Positions 49,637-61,612 of a DNA stretch of 64,000 nt are shown piece by piece. A program made the position numbers and the translations under genes. Position 1 is the first letter of the stretch, and every line of letters starts with the position of its first letter. Source of the DNA: Streptomyces sp. Ag109_O5-10 (GTDB lineage Bacteria > Actinomycetota > Actinomycetes > Streptomycetales > Streptomycetaceae); contig NZ_FNTQ01000001.1 in NCBI RefSeq assembly GCF_900105755.1, positions 7,068,001 through 7,132,000 on the forward strand, read 5' to 3'. The notes below the pieces were generated by a model. The model was not told the origin of the DNA. It did not search any database and was given only the letters and a program-made list of their open reading frames with translations.

Positions 49637-50941
49637 TCACCCGGCGACCGGCTCGACCGCCGCCACCGGCACCGGACGCGTCTCCGGCAGCAGCGTGAAG
49701 CAGCCCAGGCTCAGCAGCGCGATCGCCGTCAGATACGTCCCCACGGCCCACGGCACGCGCCCGCTGTGCTCCGCAAGCGCCGTTGCGACGATCGGCGTCA
49801 GCCCGCCGCCGAGGACCCCGCCGAGGTTGTAGCCGACGGCCGCCCCGGTGCAGCGCAACCTGGGCTCGTACAGCTCCGGCAGGTAGGCGGCGACCACCGC
49901 GAACATGGTGATGAAGGCGACCAGGGCACCGGTGAACCCGAGGAACATCAGCAGCGGCTGTCCGGTCGCGAGCAGCGCGACCATCGGGAACATCCACAGC
50001 GCCGACGCCGTGCACCCCACGAGGCACAGCCCCCGGCGCCCGTAGCGGTCGCCCAGCAGAGCCATCACCGGCGTGAGCGCCCCCTTCACGACGACGGCGG
50101 CCATGACACACGTCAGCATGACGGTACGGCTCACCCCGAGCCGTTCCGTCCCGTACGCCAGCGACCAGGTCGTCACCGCGTAGAACACCGCGTACCCGAC
50201 CGCGAGCGCCCCCGCCGACAGCAGCACCAGCCGCCAGTGGTGCCGTACGACCTCGGCGAACGGCATGCGCGCGGGCTCCTCGATCTCCAGGAACTGCGGG
50301 CTCTCGGGGAGCGAGGAACGCAGCCACAGCCCGCTCAGTGCCAGCGCTCCGGCCGCCCAGAACGGCACCCGCCACCCCCACTGCGCGAACTGGGCGTCCG
50401 TCAGGGACGCCGACAGGACCAGCATCACGCCGTTGGCGAGGAGGAAGCCGAAGGCCGGGCCGATCTGCGGAAAGCTCGACCACAGCGCGCGCCGGCCGGC
50501 GGGCGCGTGCTCCGCGGTCAACAGTACCGCCCCGCCCCACTCCCCGCCGAGCCCCAGCCCCTGCAGAAAGCGCAGCACCAGCAGCAGCACGGGGGCGGCC
50601 ATGCCGATGCTGTCGTACGCCGGCACGAACCCGACCGAGACCGTCGAAGCGCCCGTCAGCAGCAGGGACGCGACCAGCACCGGGCGCCGGCCGCGCCGGT
50701 CCCCGAGGTGCCCGAACAGCACCGAGCCCAGCGGCCGGGCCACGAACCCCACACCGAACGTCCCGAACGCCGCCAGCGTCCCCGCGAGCGGGGAGAACGT
50801 CGGGAAGAACAGCGGCCCCAGGACGAGCGCCGCGGCCGTCCCGTAGACGAAGAAGTCGTAGAACTCGATCGCGGTCCCGGTGAGCGAGGCGGCCGCCAGC
50901 CGCAGCATCGACGGGGCGCTTACGGTGCGTGTATCAAGCAT
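49637..50941 (-). CDS. MFS transporter of the metabolite:H+ symporter (MHS/ShiA-like) family
   Basis: The 434-residue protein has 12 membrane helices. The MHS motifs are GTAIEFYDFFVYGTAAAL in helix 1, HLGDRRGRRPVLVASLLLTG in the loop 2-3, and QGLGLGGEWGGAVLL in helix 4. This family imports dicarboxylates, shikimate, proline/betaine and similar compounds with protons. It is divergent from aroQ, a shikimate-pathway gene, across 170 bases, which makes shikimate or a related hydroaromatic acid a reasonable but unproven substrate. The ATG at 50941 lacks a strong Shine-Dalgarno. Confidence 0.9.
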   Translation of the reverse strand: MLDTRTVSAPSMLRLAAASLTGTAIEFYDFFVYGTAAALVLGPLFFPTFSPLAGTLAAFGTFGVGFVARPLGSVLFGHLGDRRGRRPVLVASLLLTGASTVSVGFVPAYDSIGMAAPVLLLVLRFLQGLGLGGEWGGAVLLTAEHAPAGRRALWSSFPQIGPAFGFLLANGVMLVLSASLTDAQFAQWGWRVPFWAAGALALSGLWLRSSLPESPQFLEIEEPARMPFAEVVRHHWRLVLLSAGALAVGYAVFYAVTTWSLAYGTERLGVSRTVMLTCVMAAVVVKGALTPVMALLGDRYGRRGLCLVGCTASALWMFPMVALLATGQPLLMFLGFTGALVAFITMFAVVAAYLPELYEPRLRCTGAAVGYNLGGVLGGGLTPIVATALAEHSGRVPWAVGTYLTAIALLSLGCFTLLPETRPVPVAAVEPVAG

Positions 50942-51112
50942 GCTCCGTCAACTACCCAGGGTGATCACTGGTTACGGGGGCGCGCGGTGGTGAGACGCCC
51001 CTCACAGGAGCCGCCGCGCACCGTGATAGACCGGACCGAGCAGCGGTCCTTGCGGGCCGTTCGTCGTTCCCATGGATGTCGCAGCGAGTTTGTCCCACGG
51101 ACCGGAGGAATC

Positions 51113-51586
51113 GTGCCCCGCACCCTGGCCAACGCCCCGATCATGATCCTCAACGGGCCCAACCTGAACCTGCTCGGCCAGCGCCAGCCCGAGATCTACG
51201 GCTCCGACACCCTCGCGGACGTCGAGGCCCTGTGCGTCAAGGCGGCGGCCGCGCACGGCGGCACGGTGGACTTCCGGCAGTCCAACCACGAGGGCGAACT
51301 GGTCGACTGGATCCACGAGGCGCGGCTCGGACACTGCGGGATCGTCATCAACCCGGGCGCCTACTCGCACACCTCGGTGGCGATCCTGGACGCCCTCAGC
51401 ACCTGTGACGGCCTGCCGGTGCTCGAGGTCCACATCTCCAACATCCACAAGCGCGAGTCTTTCCGGCACCACTCCTACGTCTCCCTGCGCGCCGACGGAG
51501 TGATCGCCGGATGCGGTGTGCAGGGCTATGTGTTCGGCGTGGAGCGGGTGGCGGCACTGGTCGGTGCCGCCACCGCGGAGGCGTAG
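51113..51586 (+). CDS. aroQ: Type II 3-dehydroquinate dehydratase
   Basis: AroQ converts 3-dehydroquinate to 3-dehydroshikimate in the shikimate pathway or in quinate catabolism. The 157-residue protein has IMILNGPNLNLLGQRQPEIYG, with the catalytic Tyr region, then DFRQSNHEGELVDWIHEA, VINPGAYSHTSVAILDAL and VLEVHISNIHKRESFRHHSYVS with the catalytic His. The frame is open far upstream, but GTG 51113 has GGAGGA three bases away. As the only shikimate gene here, and next to an MHS transporter, it may belong to a catabolic route. It ends four bases before the convergent ABC transporter gene. Confidence 0.95.
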   Translation: MPRTLANAPIMILNGPNLNLLGQRQPEIYGSDTLADVEALCVKAAAAHGGTVDFRQSNHEGELVDWIHEARLGHCGIVINPGAYSHTSVAILDALSTCDGLPVLEVHISNIHKRESFRHHSYVSLRADGVIAGCGVQGYVFGVERVAALVGAATAEA

Positions 51587-51590
51587 CGTC

Positions 51591-52343
51591 TCAGAGCCGG
51601 CCGGCCTCCACGATCCGCCGCAGGAAGCGCCGGGTGCGCTCCTGCCGCGGGTCGCCGAACACCTGCTCGGCGGTGCCGCGTTCGAGTACGACACCGCCGT
51701 CGAGGAAGCAGACCTGGTCGGCGACGTCCCGCGCGAAGCCCATCTCGTGCGTGGCCAGCACCATGGTCATCCCTTGGCCCTTGAGATCACGGACCACGGT
51801 GAGCACCTCGCCCACCAGTTCCGGGTCGAGGGCGGCGGTGATCTCGTCCAGCAGCAGCAGTCGGGGCCGCACCGCCAGGGCGCGCACGATCGCCACCCGC
51901 TGCTGCTGACCGCCGCTCAGCCGGTCCGGATAGGCGCCGGCCTTGTCGCCCAGCCCGAGGCGTGCGAGCAGCTCCCCGGCCCGCTCCTCGGCCTCCGCGC
52001 GGGAGAGGCCGTGCACCCGGCGCGGCGCCAGGGTGATGTTGTCCAGGACGGTCATGTGCGGGAAGAGGTTGTACGCCTGGAAGACCACGCCGATACGGCG
52101 GCGCACCGCGTCCTGGTCGGCGCGCGGGTCGGTGATCTCCTCGCCGTCCAGCCAGATGGCGCCGTCGTCGATCTCCTCCAGGAGGTTGGCGCAGCGCAGC
52201 AACGTCGACTTGCCGGACCCGGAGGCGCCGATCAGCGCCGTCACCGTGTGCGGGGCGACCTCCAGGTCCACGTCCCGCAGCACGACCGAGTCCCCGAACG
52301 TCTTGCGGACGGACTCCATGCGCAGCACAGGCGCGTCGCTCAT
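51591..52343 (-). CDS. Polar amino-acid ABC transporter ATPase
   Basis: The 250-residue ATPase has Walker A IGASGSGKSTLLRC, Q-loop VFQAYNLFPHMTVLDNI, signature LSGGQQQRVAIVRAL, Walker B LLLLDEITAALD and the H-loop ATHEMGFARDVAD. The Asn-Leu-Phe-Pro-His motif is characteristic of the GlnQ/HisP group (polar amino-acid uptake). Its ATG overlaps the permease stop as ATGA. It is the third gene of a substrate-binding protein, permease, ATPase operon read right to left. Confidence 0.94.
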   Translation of the reverse strand: MSDAPVLRMESVRKTFGDSVVLRDVDLEVAPHTVTALIGASGSGKSTLLRCANLLEEIDDGAIWLDGEEITDPRADQDAVRRRIGVVFQAYNLFPHMTVLDNITLAPRRVHGLSRAEAEERAGELLARLGLGDKAGAYPDRLSGGQQQRVAIVRALAVRPRLLLLDEITAALDPELVGEVLTVVRDLKGQGMTMVLATHEMGFARDVADQVCFLDGGVVLERGTAEQVFGDPRQERTRRFLRRIVEAGRL

Positions 52344-53278
52344 ATGGTTCCTCCCTGGGCCCGCCGCCGGTCCATCCGGGCCGTCACCCAGTCGGTGAAA
52401 CGGGTCATCGGGATGGTCAGCGCCACGAAGACCAGCCCGGCCACGATGTACGGCGTGTAGTTGAGGCTGCGCTGGGCGATGATGTCGGACGCCCGTACGG
52501 CGTCGATGGCGCCGCCGATGGAGACGAGTCCCGTGTCCTTCTGCAACGACACCAGGTCGTTCAGCAGAGGCGGCACCTGACGGCGCACGGCCTGGGGGAG
52601 CACCACATACCGCAGCGCCTGGCGGTTGGTCAGCCCCAGCGAGCGGGCCGCGGCGCGCTGCGAGGGGTGCACGGACTCGATGCCCGCGCGGAACACCTCG
52701 GCGACGTAGGCGGAGTACGTCAGCGTCAGCGCCGTCCCGCCCAGCAGCACGGGGTCGACGGTCACGCCCTGGAGGCGCAGCGCGGGCACCCCGAAGACGA
52801 CGATCATCAGGTTGATGATCAGCGGTAGACCGCGGAAGAAGTCCGTGTAGGCCGCCGCCAGCGCGCGCAGGGGGAAGAAGACAGGGCCCGGCAGCGTACG
52901 GGCGATGGCGATCAGCATGCCCAGGGCGAGCACCACTACGCCGCAGATCAGCAGCAGCCGGACGTTGAGCCACAGGCCTTCGAGGACCTTGGGGAACGCC
53001 TCGCGCGCGTACTGGCCGTCGAAGAAGGTCTCCTTGGTGCGCTCCCATCCCGGCGCGCTGACCACGACCAGGTAGAGGACGACGGTCGTGACCAGGGTCG
53101 ACAGCGCGGCGATCGCGGTCGCGCGACGGGCGCGGGCACGCTTGTAGCGCTCCCGCTCCAGCCGCCGTTCGGAGGGGGTGTAGCCGTCGTGACCGTCGGC
53201 GCCCCCGGGGGCACCGGCGGGCATGTCGCCCTTGTCGTCCGCGCCCTCCTGGCCGGACTCGTCCTTGGTGAGCGTCAC
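52340..53278 (-). CDS. Polar amino-acid ABC transporter permease
   Basis: The 312-residue permease has a charged cytoplasmic N terminus of about 55 residues, longer than usual. About five membrane helices follow. The EAA loop motif is ESVHPSQRAAARSLGLTNRQALRYVVLPQA, and the HisM/GlnP signature TDFFRGLPLIINLMIVVFGVP precedes it. GTG 53278 overlaps the stop of the binding-protein gene as GTGA. With one permease gene the channel is expected to be a homodimer. Confidence 0.92.
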   Translation of the reverse strand: MTLTKDESGQEGADDKGDMPAGAPGGADGHDGYTPSERRLERERYKRARARRATAIAALSTLVTTVVLYLVVVSAPGWERTKETFFDGQYAREAFPKVLEGLWLNVRLLLICGVVVLALGMLIAIARTLPGPVFFPLRALAAAYTDFFRGLPLIINLMIVVFGVPALRLQGVTVDPVLLGGTALTLTYSAYVAEVFRAGIESVHPSQRAAARSLGLTNRQALRYVVLPQAVRRQVPPLLNDLVSLQKDTGLVSIGGAIDAVRASDIIAQRSLNYTPYIVAGLVFVALTIPMTRFTDWVTARMDRRRAQGGTI

Positions 53279-54159
53279 TTGAGCACCGGAGCGTCGACGG
53301 CGTCGGACAGCCACTGCTTCTCCAGCTTCGCCAGGGTGCCGTCCTTGCGCAGGGCGTCCACGGCCGACGTCACGCAGGAGGTGAGGCCGCTGTCCTTGTC
53401 GAGTACGAGCCCGAACTGCTCGGGGGTACCGCTCTGGTTCTCGAACTGACCGACGATCTTGGCGTTCGTCACCTGGGCCGCGGTGACGTAGAAGGCGGTC
53501 GGCAGGTCGACGACGATCGCGTCCACCTGGCCGTTCTTGAGGGCCGAGATGGCCTGGTCGTTCTTGGAGAACGCGGCCGCCTCCTGCGACGGCTTCACCA
53601 CGTCGCTGATGTAGTTCAGGCTGGTCGTGCCGACCTGGGCGCCCAGCTTGAGACTCTTCAGGTCCGCGATGCTCGTCGCCTTCGCGGCCTTGCTGCCCTT
53701 GAGCGCGACGACCGCCTGGCGCACGTCGTAGTAGCCGGACGAGAAGTCCACGGCCTTCTTGCGCTCGGCGCTGATGGACACCTGGTTGATGTCGAAGTCG
53801 AAGGTCTTCACACCGGGCGCGAACGCCTTGTTGAACGGCACGCTCTGCCAGACGACGGCGCTCCTGTCGTACCCCAGCTGCTTCGCCACGGCGTAGGCGA
53901 CCGCCGACTCGAAGCCCTCGCCGTTGGCCGGCTTGTCGTCCTTGAACCACGGCTCGTAGGCCGGTTCGTCCGTCGCGATGGTCAGCTTGCCGGAGGTCCG
54001 GGTCGCCAACTTGCCCTTGGCACAGGTGGTTCCGGCCGACGAGGAGGACCCGCCGGACGCCTTGTCGTCCGGCTGCGGAGCGCAGCCGACGGCGGTGGCG
54101 AGCAGGGCTATGGTGGCAGCGGCGGCAGCGCGGCGCAGTGCGCTCGGGGCAGGGTGCAT
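53275..54159 (-). CDS. Amino-acid ABC transporter substrate-binding lipoprotein
   Basis: The 294-residue lipoprotein has a signal peptide with lipobox ATAVGC and acylated Cys26. A Ser/Gly-rich linker precedes a type 2 periplasmic-binding fold: LTIATDEPAYEPWF, the signature GFESAVAYAVAKQLGY, and the hinge region LGAQVGTTSLNYI. Extra Cys residues near the N and C ends (TTCAKG; LTSCVTSAV) could form a disulphide. The ligand is probably a polar amino acid. It is the promoter-proximal gene of the operon. The 322 bases upstream are non-coding and carry a direct repeat (GGACAAAC twice, 19 bp apart, at 54218-54191 on the minus strand), possibly a regulator site. Confidence 0.92.
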   Translation of the reverse strand: MHPAPSALRRAAAAATIALLATAVGCAPQPDDKASGGSSSSAGTTCAKGKLATRTSGKLTIATDEPAYEPWFKDDKPANGEGFESAVAYAVAKQLGYDRSAVVWQSVPFNKAFAPGVKTFDFDINQVSISAERKKAVDFSSGYYDVRQAVVALKGSKAAKATSIADLKSLKLGAQVGTTSLNYISDVVKPSQEAAAFSKNDQAISALKNGQVDAIVVDLPTAFYVTAAQVTNAKIVGQFENQSGTPEQFGLVLDKDSGLTSCVTSAVDALRKDGTLAKLEKQWLSDAVDAPVLK

Positions 54160-54481
54160 GGCGGGAGAGTGACAGCGAACGCCGCGTTTGTCCACGTCAA
54201 GCGGGTGTTTGTCCGCATACTGGGAACGGGTGTTGCGGTCTTGTGAACGCTGCGCGGGGGAGAGCGGACTCGCCGCATGCCGGGCCGCCGGCCGAGGGCG
54301 GGGAATGATGACCGGCGGCCCGTACCGCGCAGGAGCCGTCATCCTGTGCGGGGCTGCACCAGCTTGACGGCGCCACGGCGCGCGCGGGGAGCGTGCGCCG
54401 GAGGCCGGTGCGTGCGAACTCTTCACACGGGGCGCGCGATGGGCCTGCGCGCCCCGTGCTCACCACCGTCGCGCCCCGCAC

Positions 54482-55138
54482 TCACCACCCGCGTGCGTGC
54501 CACTCCGGCAGATGCGGGCGCTCGGTGCCCAGCGTGGTGTCGTTGCCGTGCCCCGGGTACACCCAGGTCTCGTCCGGGAGCTCGCCGAAGATCTTCGTCT
54601 CGACGTCGTGGATCAGGCTGGCGAACGCCTTGGGATCCTTGCGCGTGTTGCCGACGCCCCCGGGGAAGAGGCAGTCCCCGGTGAAGACATGCGGATGGCC
54701 GTGCGGGTCGTCGTAGACCAGGGCGATGGAGCCCGGGGTGTGGCCGACCAGATGGCGGGCGGTCAGTTCGACGCGGCCGACCCGGATCACGTCGCCGTCG
54801 CCGACCAGGACATCGGTGGTGACCGGGATGCCGGGGGCGTCCTCGCGGCCCGCGTAGGTGCGCGCACCGGTCGCGGCGACCACCTCGGCCAGCGCCTGCC
54901 AGTGATCGCCGTGCTGATGCGTGGTGACGACGGACGCGATGCCGTCGTCACCGATCATGCCGAGGAGCGTCTCCGCGTCGTTGGCCGCGTCGATCAGCAG
55001 CTGCTCGTCGGTGGCGCGGCAGCGCAGCAGATAGGCGTTGTTGTCCATCGGCCCGACCGCGATCTTGGTGATCATCAGGTCCTTGAGCTCGTGCACGTCC
55101 GCCGGTCCGCCGACCGTCACCTCTCCGCTGTACGTCAT
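54482..55138 (-). CDS. MBL-fold metallo-hydrolase (glyoxalase II-like)
   Basis: The 218-residue protein has the metal-binding motif THQHGDHW, then GHTPGSIALVY, HVFTGDCLFPGGVGNT and the final YPGHGNDTTLG, which supply all the His and Asp ligands. This set and length fit glyoxalase II-type hydrolases of the beta-lactamase fold. In a mycothiol-using organism, with a mycothiol-dependent enzyme next door, a mycothiol or persulfide thioester is a plausible substrate, but this is inference. A TATAGG hexamer lies nine bases before the ATG, so the mRNA leader is very short or absent. Confidence 0.9.
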   Translation of the reverse strand: MTYSGEVTVGGPADVHELKDLMITKIAVGPMDNNAYLLRCRATDEQLLIDAANDAETLLGMIGDDGIASVVTTHQHGDHWQALAEVVAATGARTYAGREDAPGIPVTTDVLVGDGDVIRVGRVELTARHLVGHTPGSIALVYDDPHGHPHVFTGDCLFPGGVGNTRKDPKAFASLIHDVETKIFGELPDETWVYPGHGNDTTLGTERPHLPEWHARGW

Positions 55139-55193
55139 GGCGGTCAGCCTATAGCGGGGAGGGCGTGCCGATGTGCCGCGCGCCGCACGCGCG

Positions 55194-55883
55194 CTACAGC
55201 GGCGGAAGCGCGGGCAGGGGGCCGCCCTTCACGACCAGGGCCGAGCCGTCGCGGCGGCCGGCGAGCCAGCCCAGCAGGTCGGCGGCGGGGCCCTCGACGG
55301 CGACCGGATCTCCCGGCGCGCCGCCGCCCGTCGTCCAGACCTGACCGCCGTCACTGCGCAGACCGGTCGGCGGGACCTCCCGGTGCCCGTTGAAGCGGTC
55401 CGCCAGGAAGCCGATCTCCCGCTCGGTGAACTCCGCCGGGAGATCCTCCAGCTCGTACCCGATCCCGAGATCGACATGGTGCAGCTCGACCTCGGCCCAG
55501 CGCCGGAACGGCACCCGGGAAGCGCTGTCGGTGACCCCGTTGCGCAGCTCCACCGTGCGTGTCCAGTCCGCGGGCTCGGCCGCCAGGGCCCGGAAGCCGG
55601 CGTGGCTCGCGCGCAGGTCGTCGAGCTGGACGTCGAGCGGACGCGGCGCGTCACGCTCGATGTCGGCGTCGCGCGCCTCGGCGGAGACGTACATGGGACG
55701 TCCGCCCAGGACGTTGCCGAGCGCGTCCGCGTTGCGGGCCAGGTGGGCCAGGACGTGGCCGACCGTCCAGCCGGGCAGCCGTGACGGTCGCGCACCGGCC
55801 GCGTTGTCCAGTGCGGCGACTGCGGTGAGGAGCCGTTCGGTCGCTTCGTGTACAGACGCCAGGTCATGAGCGTGATCAATCAT
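55194..55883 (-). CDS. Maleylpyruvate isomerase-like, mycothiol-dependent enzyme
   Basis: The 229-residue protein has an N-terminal DinB/MDMPI helical bundle: PSRLPGWTVGHVLAHLARNADAL contains the first metal-binding His, and RRWAEVELHHVDLGIGYELEDLP contains the second His pair and Asp/Glu. A small C-terminal domain follows (TTGGGAPGDPVAVEGPAADLLGWLAGRRDG, read in order). Enzymes of this fold use mycothiol as thiol cofactor, for example in maleylpyruvate isomerisation or conjugation of toxins. The specific reaction is unknown. ATG 55883 is preferred. It is divergent from uvrA across 224 bases. Confidence 0.9.
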   Translation of the reverse strand: MIDHAHDLASVHEATERLLTAVAALDNAAGARPSRLPGWTVGHVLAHLARNADALGNVLGGRPMYVSAEARDADIERDAPRPLDVQLDDLRASHAGFRALAAEPADWTRTVELRNGVTDSASRVPFRRWAEVELHHVDLGIGYELEDLPAEFTEREIGFLADRFNGHREVPPTGLRSDGGQVWTTGGGAPGDPVAVEGPAADLLGWLAGRRDGSALVVKGGPLPALPPL

Positions 55884-56028
55884 GGGGCTGACAGTAGCTC
55901 CGTCACACCTTCTGGTGAAGGTTTCGCACGAGCACCGTAAATCGAATGCGCGTGCTATATCGTCGGTGGCGGCGTCGGGCATGCTGGATGGTCCGGGATT
56001 GTTTACGCATCCAGGAATCCATCCGGCG

Positions 56029-56051
56029 TTGTCAGTGGCTCCCCCTAGTCT
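56029..56051 (+). promoter_or_regulatory. RecA-NDp (PafBC-type) promoter of uvrA
   Basis: TTGTCAGTGGC (56029-56039), six bases (TCCCCC), TAGTCT (56046-56051). All 11 upstream positions match the consensus. The predicted transcription start is near 56058, leaving a leader of about 50 bases with an AAAGGTG box before the GTG at 56108. Confidence 0.85.
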
Positions 56052-56107
56052 GAAGAAGCACGGGGCTCTGCCCCTGTCACTTCTCTCAAGAAAGGTGCGG
56101 ACCGGCT

Positions 56108-59137
<3,030 letters not shown>

Positions 59138-59175
59138 GGCCGCTGGGTGACGGGTCCGGAAAAGTACAGAAAAGT

Positions 59176-59210
59176 GCGGCGCCCCATGGGAACTTCCCGC
59201 GGGGCGCCGC
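59176..59210. terminator. Bidirectional terminator between uvrA and the PfkB gene
   Basis: GCGGCGCCCC (59176-59185) pairs perfectly with GGGGCGCCGC (59201-59210). Inside the loop GGGAA pairs with TTCCC, extending the hairpin. It lies between two convergent genes and can serve both. Confidence 0.85.
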
Positions 59211-59273
59211 TCGTTCCACGATCAGCCGCCGGATTTCCGCGGCCACGACGGACCTTGACCCCTCAACAGCGAG

Positions 59274-60191
59274 TCAGAGAGCGAAGCCTTCGAGTTCGGA
59301 GGCGTACGGCGGTTCCGCACCCGCCCGGGAGCACGTGACCGCGGCCGCCCGCGCCGCGAATCGCAGCAGCCTCGTCCACCCGTCGGCGCCCAGTCCCAGG
59401 AGCGCCTCGGCGGACAGGGCGTCCTGAGCTGCCAGACCATGCAGCAGGGCCGCGTTCACGGTGTCACCGGCGCCGATCGTGTCCACGACGGCGACCTCCT
59501 CACCGGGAACGGCGTACACGGTGCCGTCGCGGGTGAAGGCGCTGAGACCGTCACCCCCATGCGTGACCACCACGGCCGCGGGCCCCGCCGCCAGCCATTC
59601 GTGCGGGGTGCCGCCCAGCCACAGGGCGTCCTCCGCCGAGAGCTTGAGGAGGGTCACCGAGGGCAGCCAGCTCTTGAAGCGGGCCCGGTAGGCGTCCGGA
59701 TCCGTGATCAGACCCGCCCGGATGTTCGGGTCGAGTGCGGTGAACAGGCCCTGCCCGGCCGCGTCGCGCATCAGCTCCTCATAGGCGCTCGCCCCCGGTT
59801 CCAGGACCAGCGAGAGAGTACCGAAGGAGACGGCCCTGGTCGTTGCGGGGAGACCGGCGGGGGTGGTGAACAGGCGGTCGGCCGTGCCCTCGACGTAGAA
59901 GGAGTAGGAGGCGGAGCCCCGCGGGTCGATCGTGGCGGCCGCGAGGGTGGTCGGCTCCGGGCCGCGCTCCACCAGGGAGACGTCCACACCCGCCCGCCGC
60001 AGCCCGTCCAGCAGGGCCTCGCCGAAGGCGTCGTCGGAGGCGCGGGAGCAGAACGCGGTGGCGGAGCCCAGGCGGCCGAGGGCCACGGCCGTGTTGTACG
60101 GGCCGCCGCCGAGCGCCGGCTGCAGGGGCGCGAGGGCGCCCGTGCCCTGCGGTACCAGGTCGATCAGTGCCTCACCGGCGACGACGATCAC
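59274..60191 (-). CDS. PfkB family carbohydrate kinase (fructokinase-like)
   Basis: The 305-residue protein has the fructokinase-type opening VIVVAGEALIDLVPQG, the sugar-binding GGGPYNTAVALGRLG, TALDPNIRAGLI and the catalytic motif VVDTIGAGDTVNAALLHGLA, with Asp as base. The DPNIRAGL segment is typical of bacterial fructokinases. GTG 60191 overlaps the LacI stop as GTGA, so the kinase and its regulator form one transcription unit. The sugar is inferred as fructose or a related keto-sugar. Cytosolic. Confidence 0.9.
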   Translation of the reverse strand: MIVVAGEALIDLVPQGTGALAPLQPALGGGPYNTAVALGRLGSATAFCSRASDDAFGEALLDGLRRAGVDVSLVERGPEPTTLAAATIDPRGSASYSFYVEGTADRLFTTPAGLPATTRAVSFGTLSLVLEPGASAYEELMRDAAGQGLFTALDPNIRAGLITDPDAYRARFKSWLPSVTLLKLSAEDALWLGGTPHEWLAAGPAAVVVTHGGDGLSAFTRDGTVYAVPGEEVAVVDTIGAGDTVNAALLHGLAAQDALSAEALLGLGADGWTRLLRFAARAAAVTCSRAGAEPPYASELEGFAL

Positions 60192-61291
60192 GAGAGGGTT
60201 CCTTTCCCGGGGTGCTGAAGGGCGCTGGACGTGCTGGGGGCGTTGCGGGTACGAGGGGGGTCCTCGTCGGTGTCCTCCTCCAGGCACCCGCAGGACGTCC
60301 GATGCACGAAGGCGCAGGGGAGCCGTACGGTCCGGGCGGGCCGGCCGGGTGACGCCAGCCGTTCCAGGAGCACCCGGACCGCCTCGGCGCCGAGTTCCCT
60401 GCTGGGCTGGGCGATGGCGGTGAGCCGGGGCGAGAAGAGATCGGCCCAGGCGAAGTCGTCGAAGCAGCACAGGGCGATGCCGTCCGGTACGGAGAGGCCC
60501 CGTGTGCGCAGCGCGCGCAGGGCGCCGATGGTCATCGCGTTGTTGGCGGTGACCAGTGCCGTGGGCGGGGCGGCGAGCGACAGCAGGGCGGCGGTGGCCT
60601 GCTCGCCACCCGCGGCCTCCGAGTTGCCCGGGACGATCAGGTCCTGGTCGAGCGGCAGCCCGGCCGCGGCCAGTCCCTGCCGGTAGCCGGCGATCCGCTC
60701 GCCGGTGGTGCTCAGCCCGGGCAGCCCCGCGACCAGGCCGATCCGGCGGTGCCCGAGACCCGCGAGGTGGGTGACGAGCCGGGCCGTCGGCTCGGTGTTC
60801 TCGGCGCAGACCTGGTCGAAGGGCGAGGCGGGGTCCGCGTGGCCGTCGACGATCCGGTCGAGGAGGACGGTCGGTACGGCATGACGGCCGAGGTAGGCGA
60901 GGAGCGCACGCGGGTCGGCGGAGGGAGCGACGATCAGGCCGTCGACCCGGCGCTCGTGGAGGAGCTGGACGACCTTGCGTTCATGCTCGGGGTCGTCGTG
61001 CGGGTCGGCGATGAGCAGGCTGTAGCCGTGTTCCAGGACGGCTGCCTCGACGCCCTGGAGGATCTCCGTGAAGTAGGGGTTGCTGATCGCCGACACCGCC
61101 AGCCCGATGGAACGGGTGCGAGAGGTGACCAGGGAGCGGGCGAGGGTGTTGGGCGTGTAACCCAGTTCCTCGATGGCGTCGAGCACGGCCTGACGGGTGT
61201 GGGGCAGCACCGGGCGGGTCTCGTTCAGCACATGGGAGACGGTCGCCACGGAGACGCCGGCGCTGCGGGCGACGTCGGCCATGGTGGGCAT
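60188..61291 (-). CDS. LacI family transcriptional regulator
   Basis: The 367-residue protein has the N-terminal helix-turn-helix MADVARSAGVSVATVSHVLN (from residue 4) with hinge helix (NTLARSLVTSRT). A periplasmic-binding-like sugar domain follows (IGLAVSAISNPYFTEILQGVE; RRIGLVAGLPGLSTTGERIAGY; LVTANNAMTIGALRALR). The C terminus has a Cys pair (TSCGCLEE) and a short charged tail. The ATG at 61291 has AAGGGAG four bases upstream. It controls its own operon with the PfkB kinase, most likely through the 30-bp palindrome 152 bases upstream. Confidence 0.93.
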   Translation of the reverse strand: MPTMADVARSAGVSVATVSHVLNETRPVLPHTRQAVLDAIEELGYTPNTLARSLVTSRTRSIGLAVSAISNPYFTEILQGVEAAVLEHGYSLLIADPHDDPEHERKVVQLLHERRVDGLIVAPSADPRALLAYLGRHAVPTVLLDRIVDGHADPASPFDQVCAENTEPTARLVTHLAGLGHRRIGLVAGLPGLSTTGERIAGYRQGLAAAGLPLDQDLIVPGNSEAAGGEQATAALLSLAAPPTALVTANNAMTIGALRALRTRGLSVPDGIALCCFDDFAWADLFSPRLTAIAQPSRELGAEAVRVLLERLASPGRPARTVRLPCAFVHRTSCGCLEEDTDEDPPRTRNAPSTSSALQHPGKGTLS

Positions 61292-61442
61292 GAGGCTCCC
61301 TTTGTCGCGTACCGCCCCGGGCGCGGGCTCTGTGGTTCCGGCTCGGGCCGCCGGTGCCGCATCCGTGCGTGACCGGCACGCCGGTTCACGCTCGGGCCGC
61401 CGCGCGGAGCCTTCGGCCGGAAGCTACCCCATCCACCACGGC

Positions 61443-61472
61443 CGCGTAAACGCTTGCGCAAGCGTTTACGCG
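61443..61472. promoter_or_regulatory. 30-bp perfect palindrome, LacI-type operator
   Basis: The left half CGCGTAAACGCTTGC (61443-61457) is exactly complementary to the right half (61458-61472) with no spacer. The core AAACGCTTGCGCAAGCGTTT is a classic LacI/GalR operator with central CG pairs. It lies between the divergent LacI and Rieske genes. Confidence 0.88.
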
Positions 61473-61612
61473 CTATCGAGCGAGCCGCGCCCGCGCTACG
61501 CCCCCCACCCCCGAAGCAGGACGATCCGCCCGGGTACTGTCTTCCCGCACGGTCCTGGGCGGCTGTCTCCCGGAGTCCCGCCTGCCCCGCCCCGACCCAC
61601 CTGGAGCCCCGC

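Noticed and set aside
55884..56028. LexA (SOS) box before uvrA
   Set aside because: I looked for the GAAC-N4-GTTC type in this gap and before uvrB, uvrC and ogt and found none. AATCGAATGCG near 55940 has no symmetric partner.
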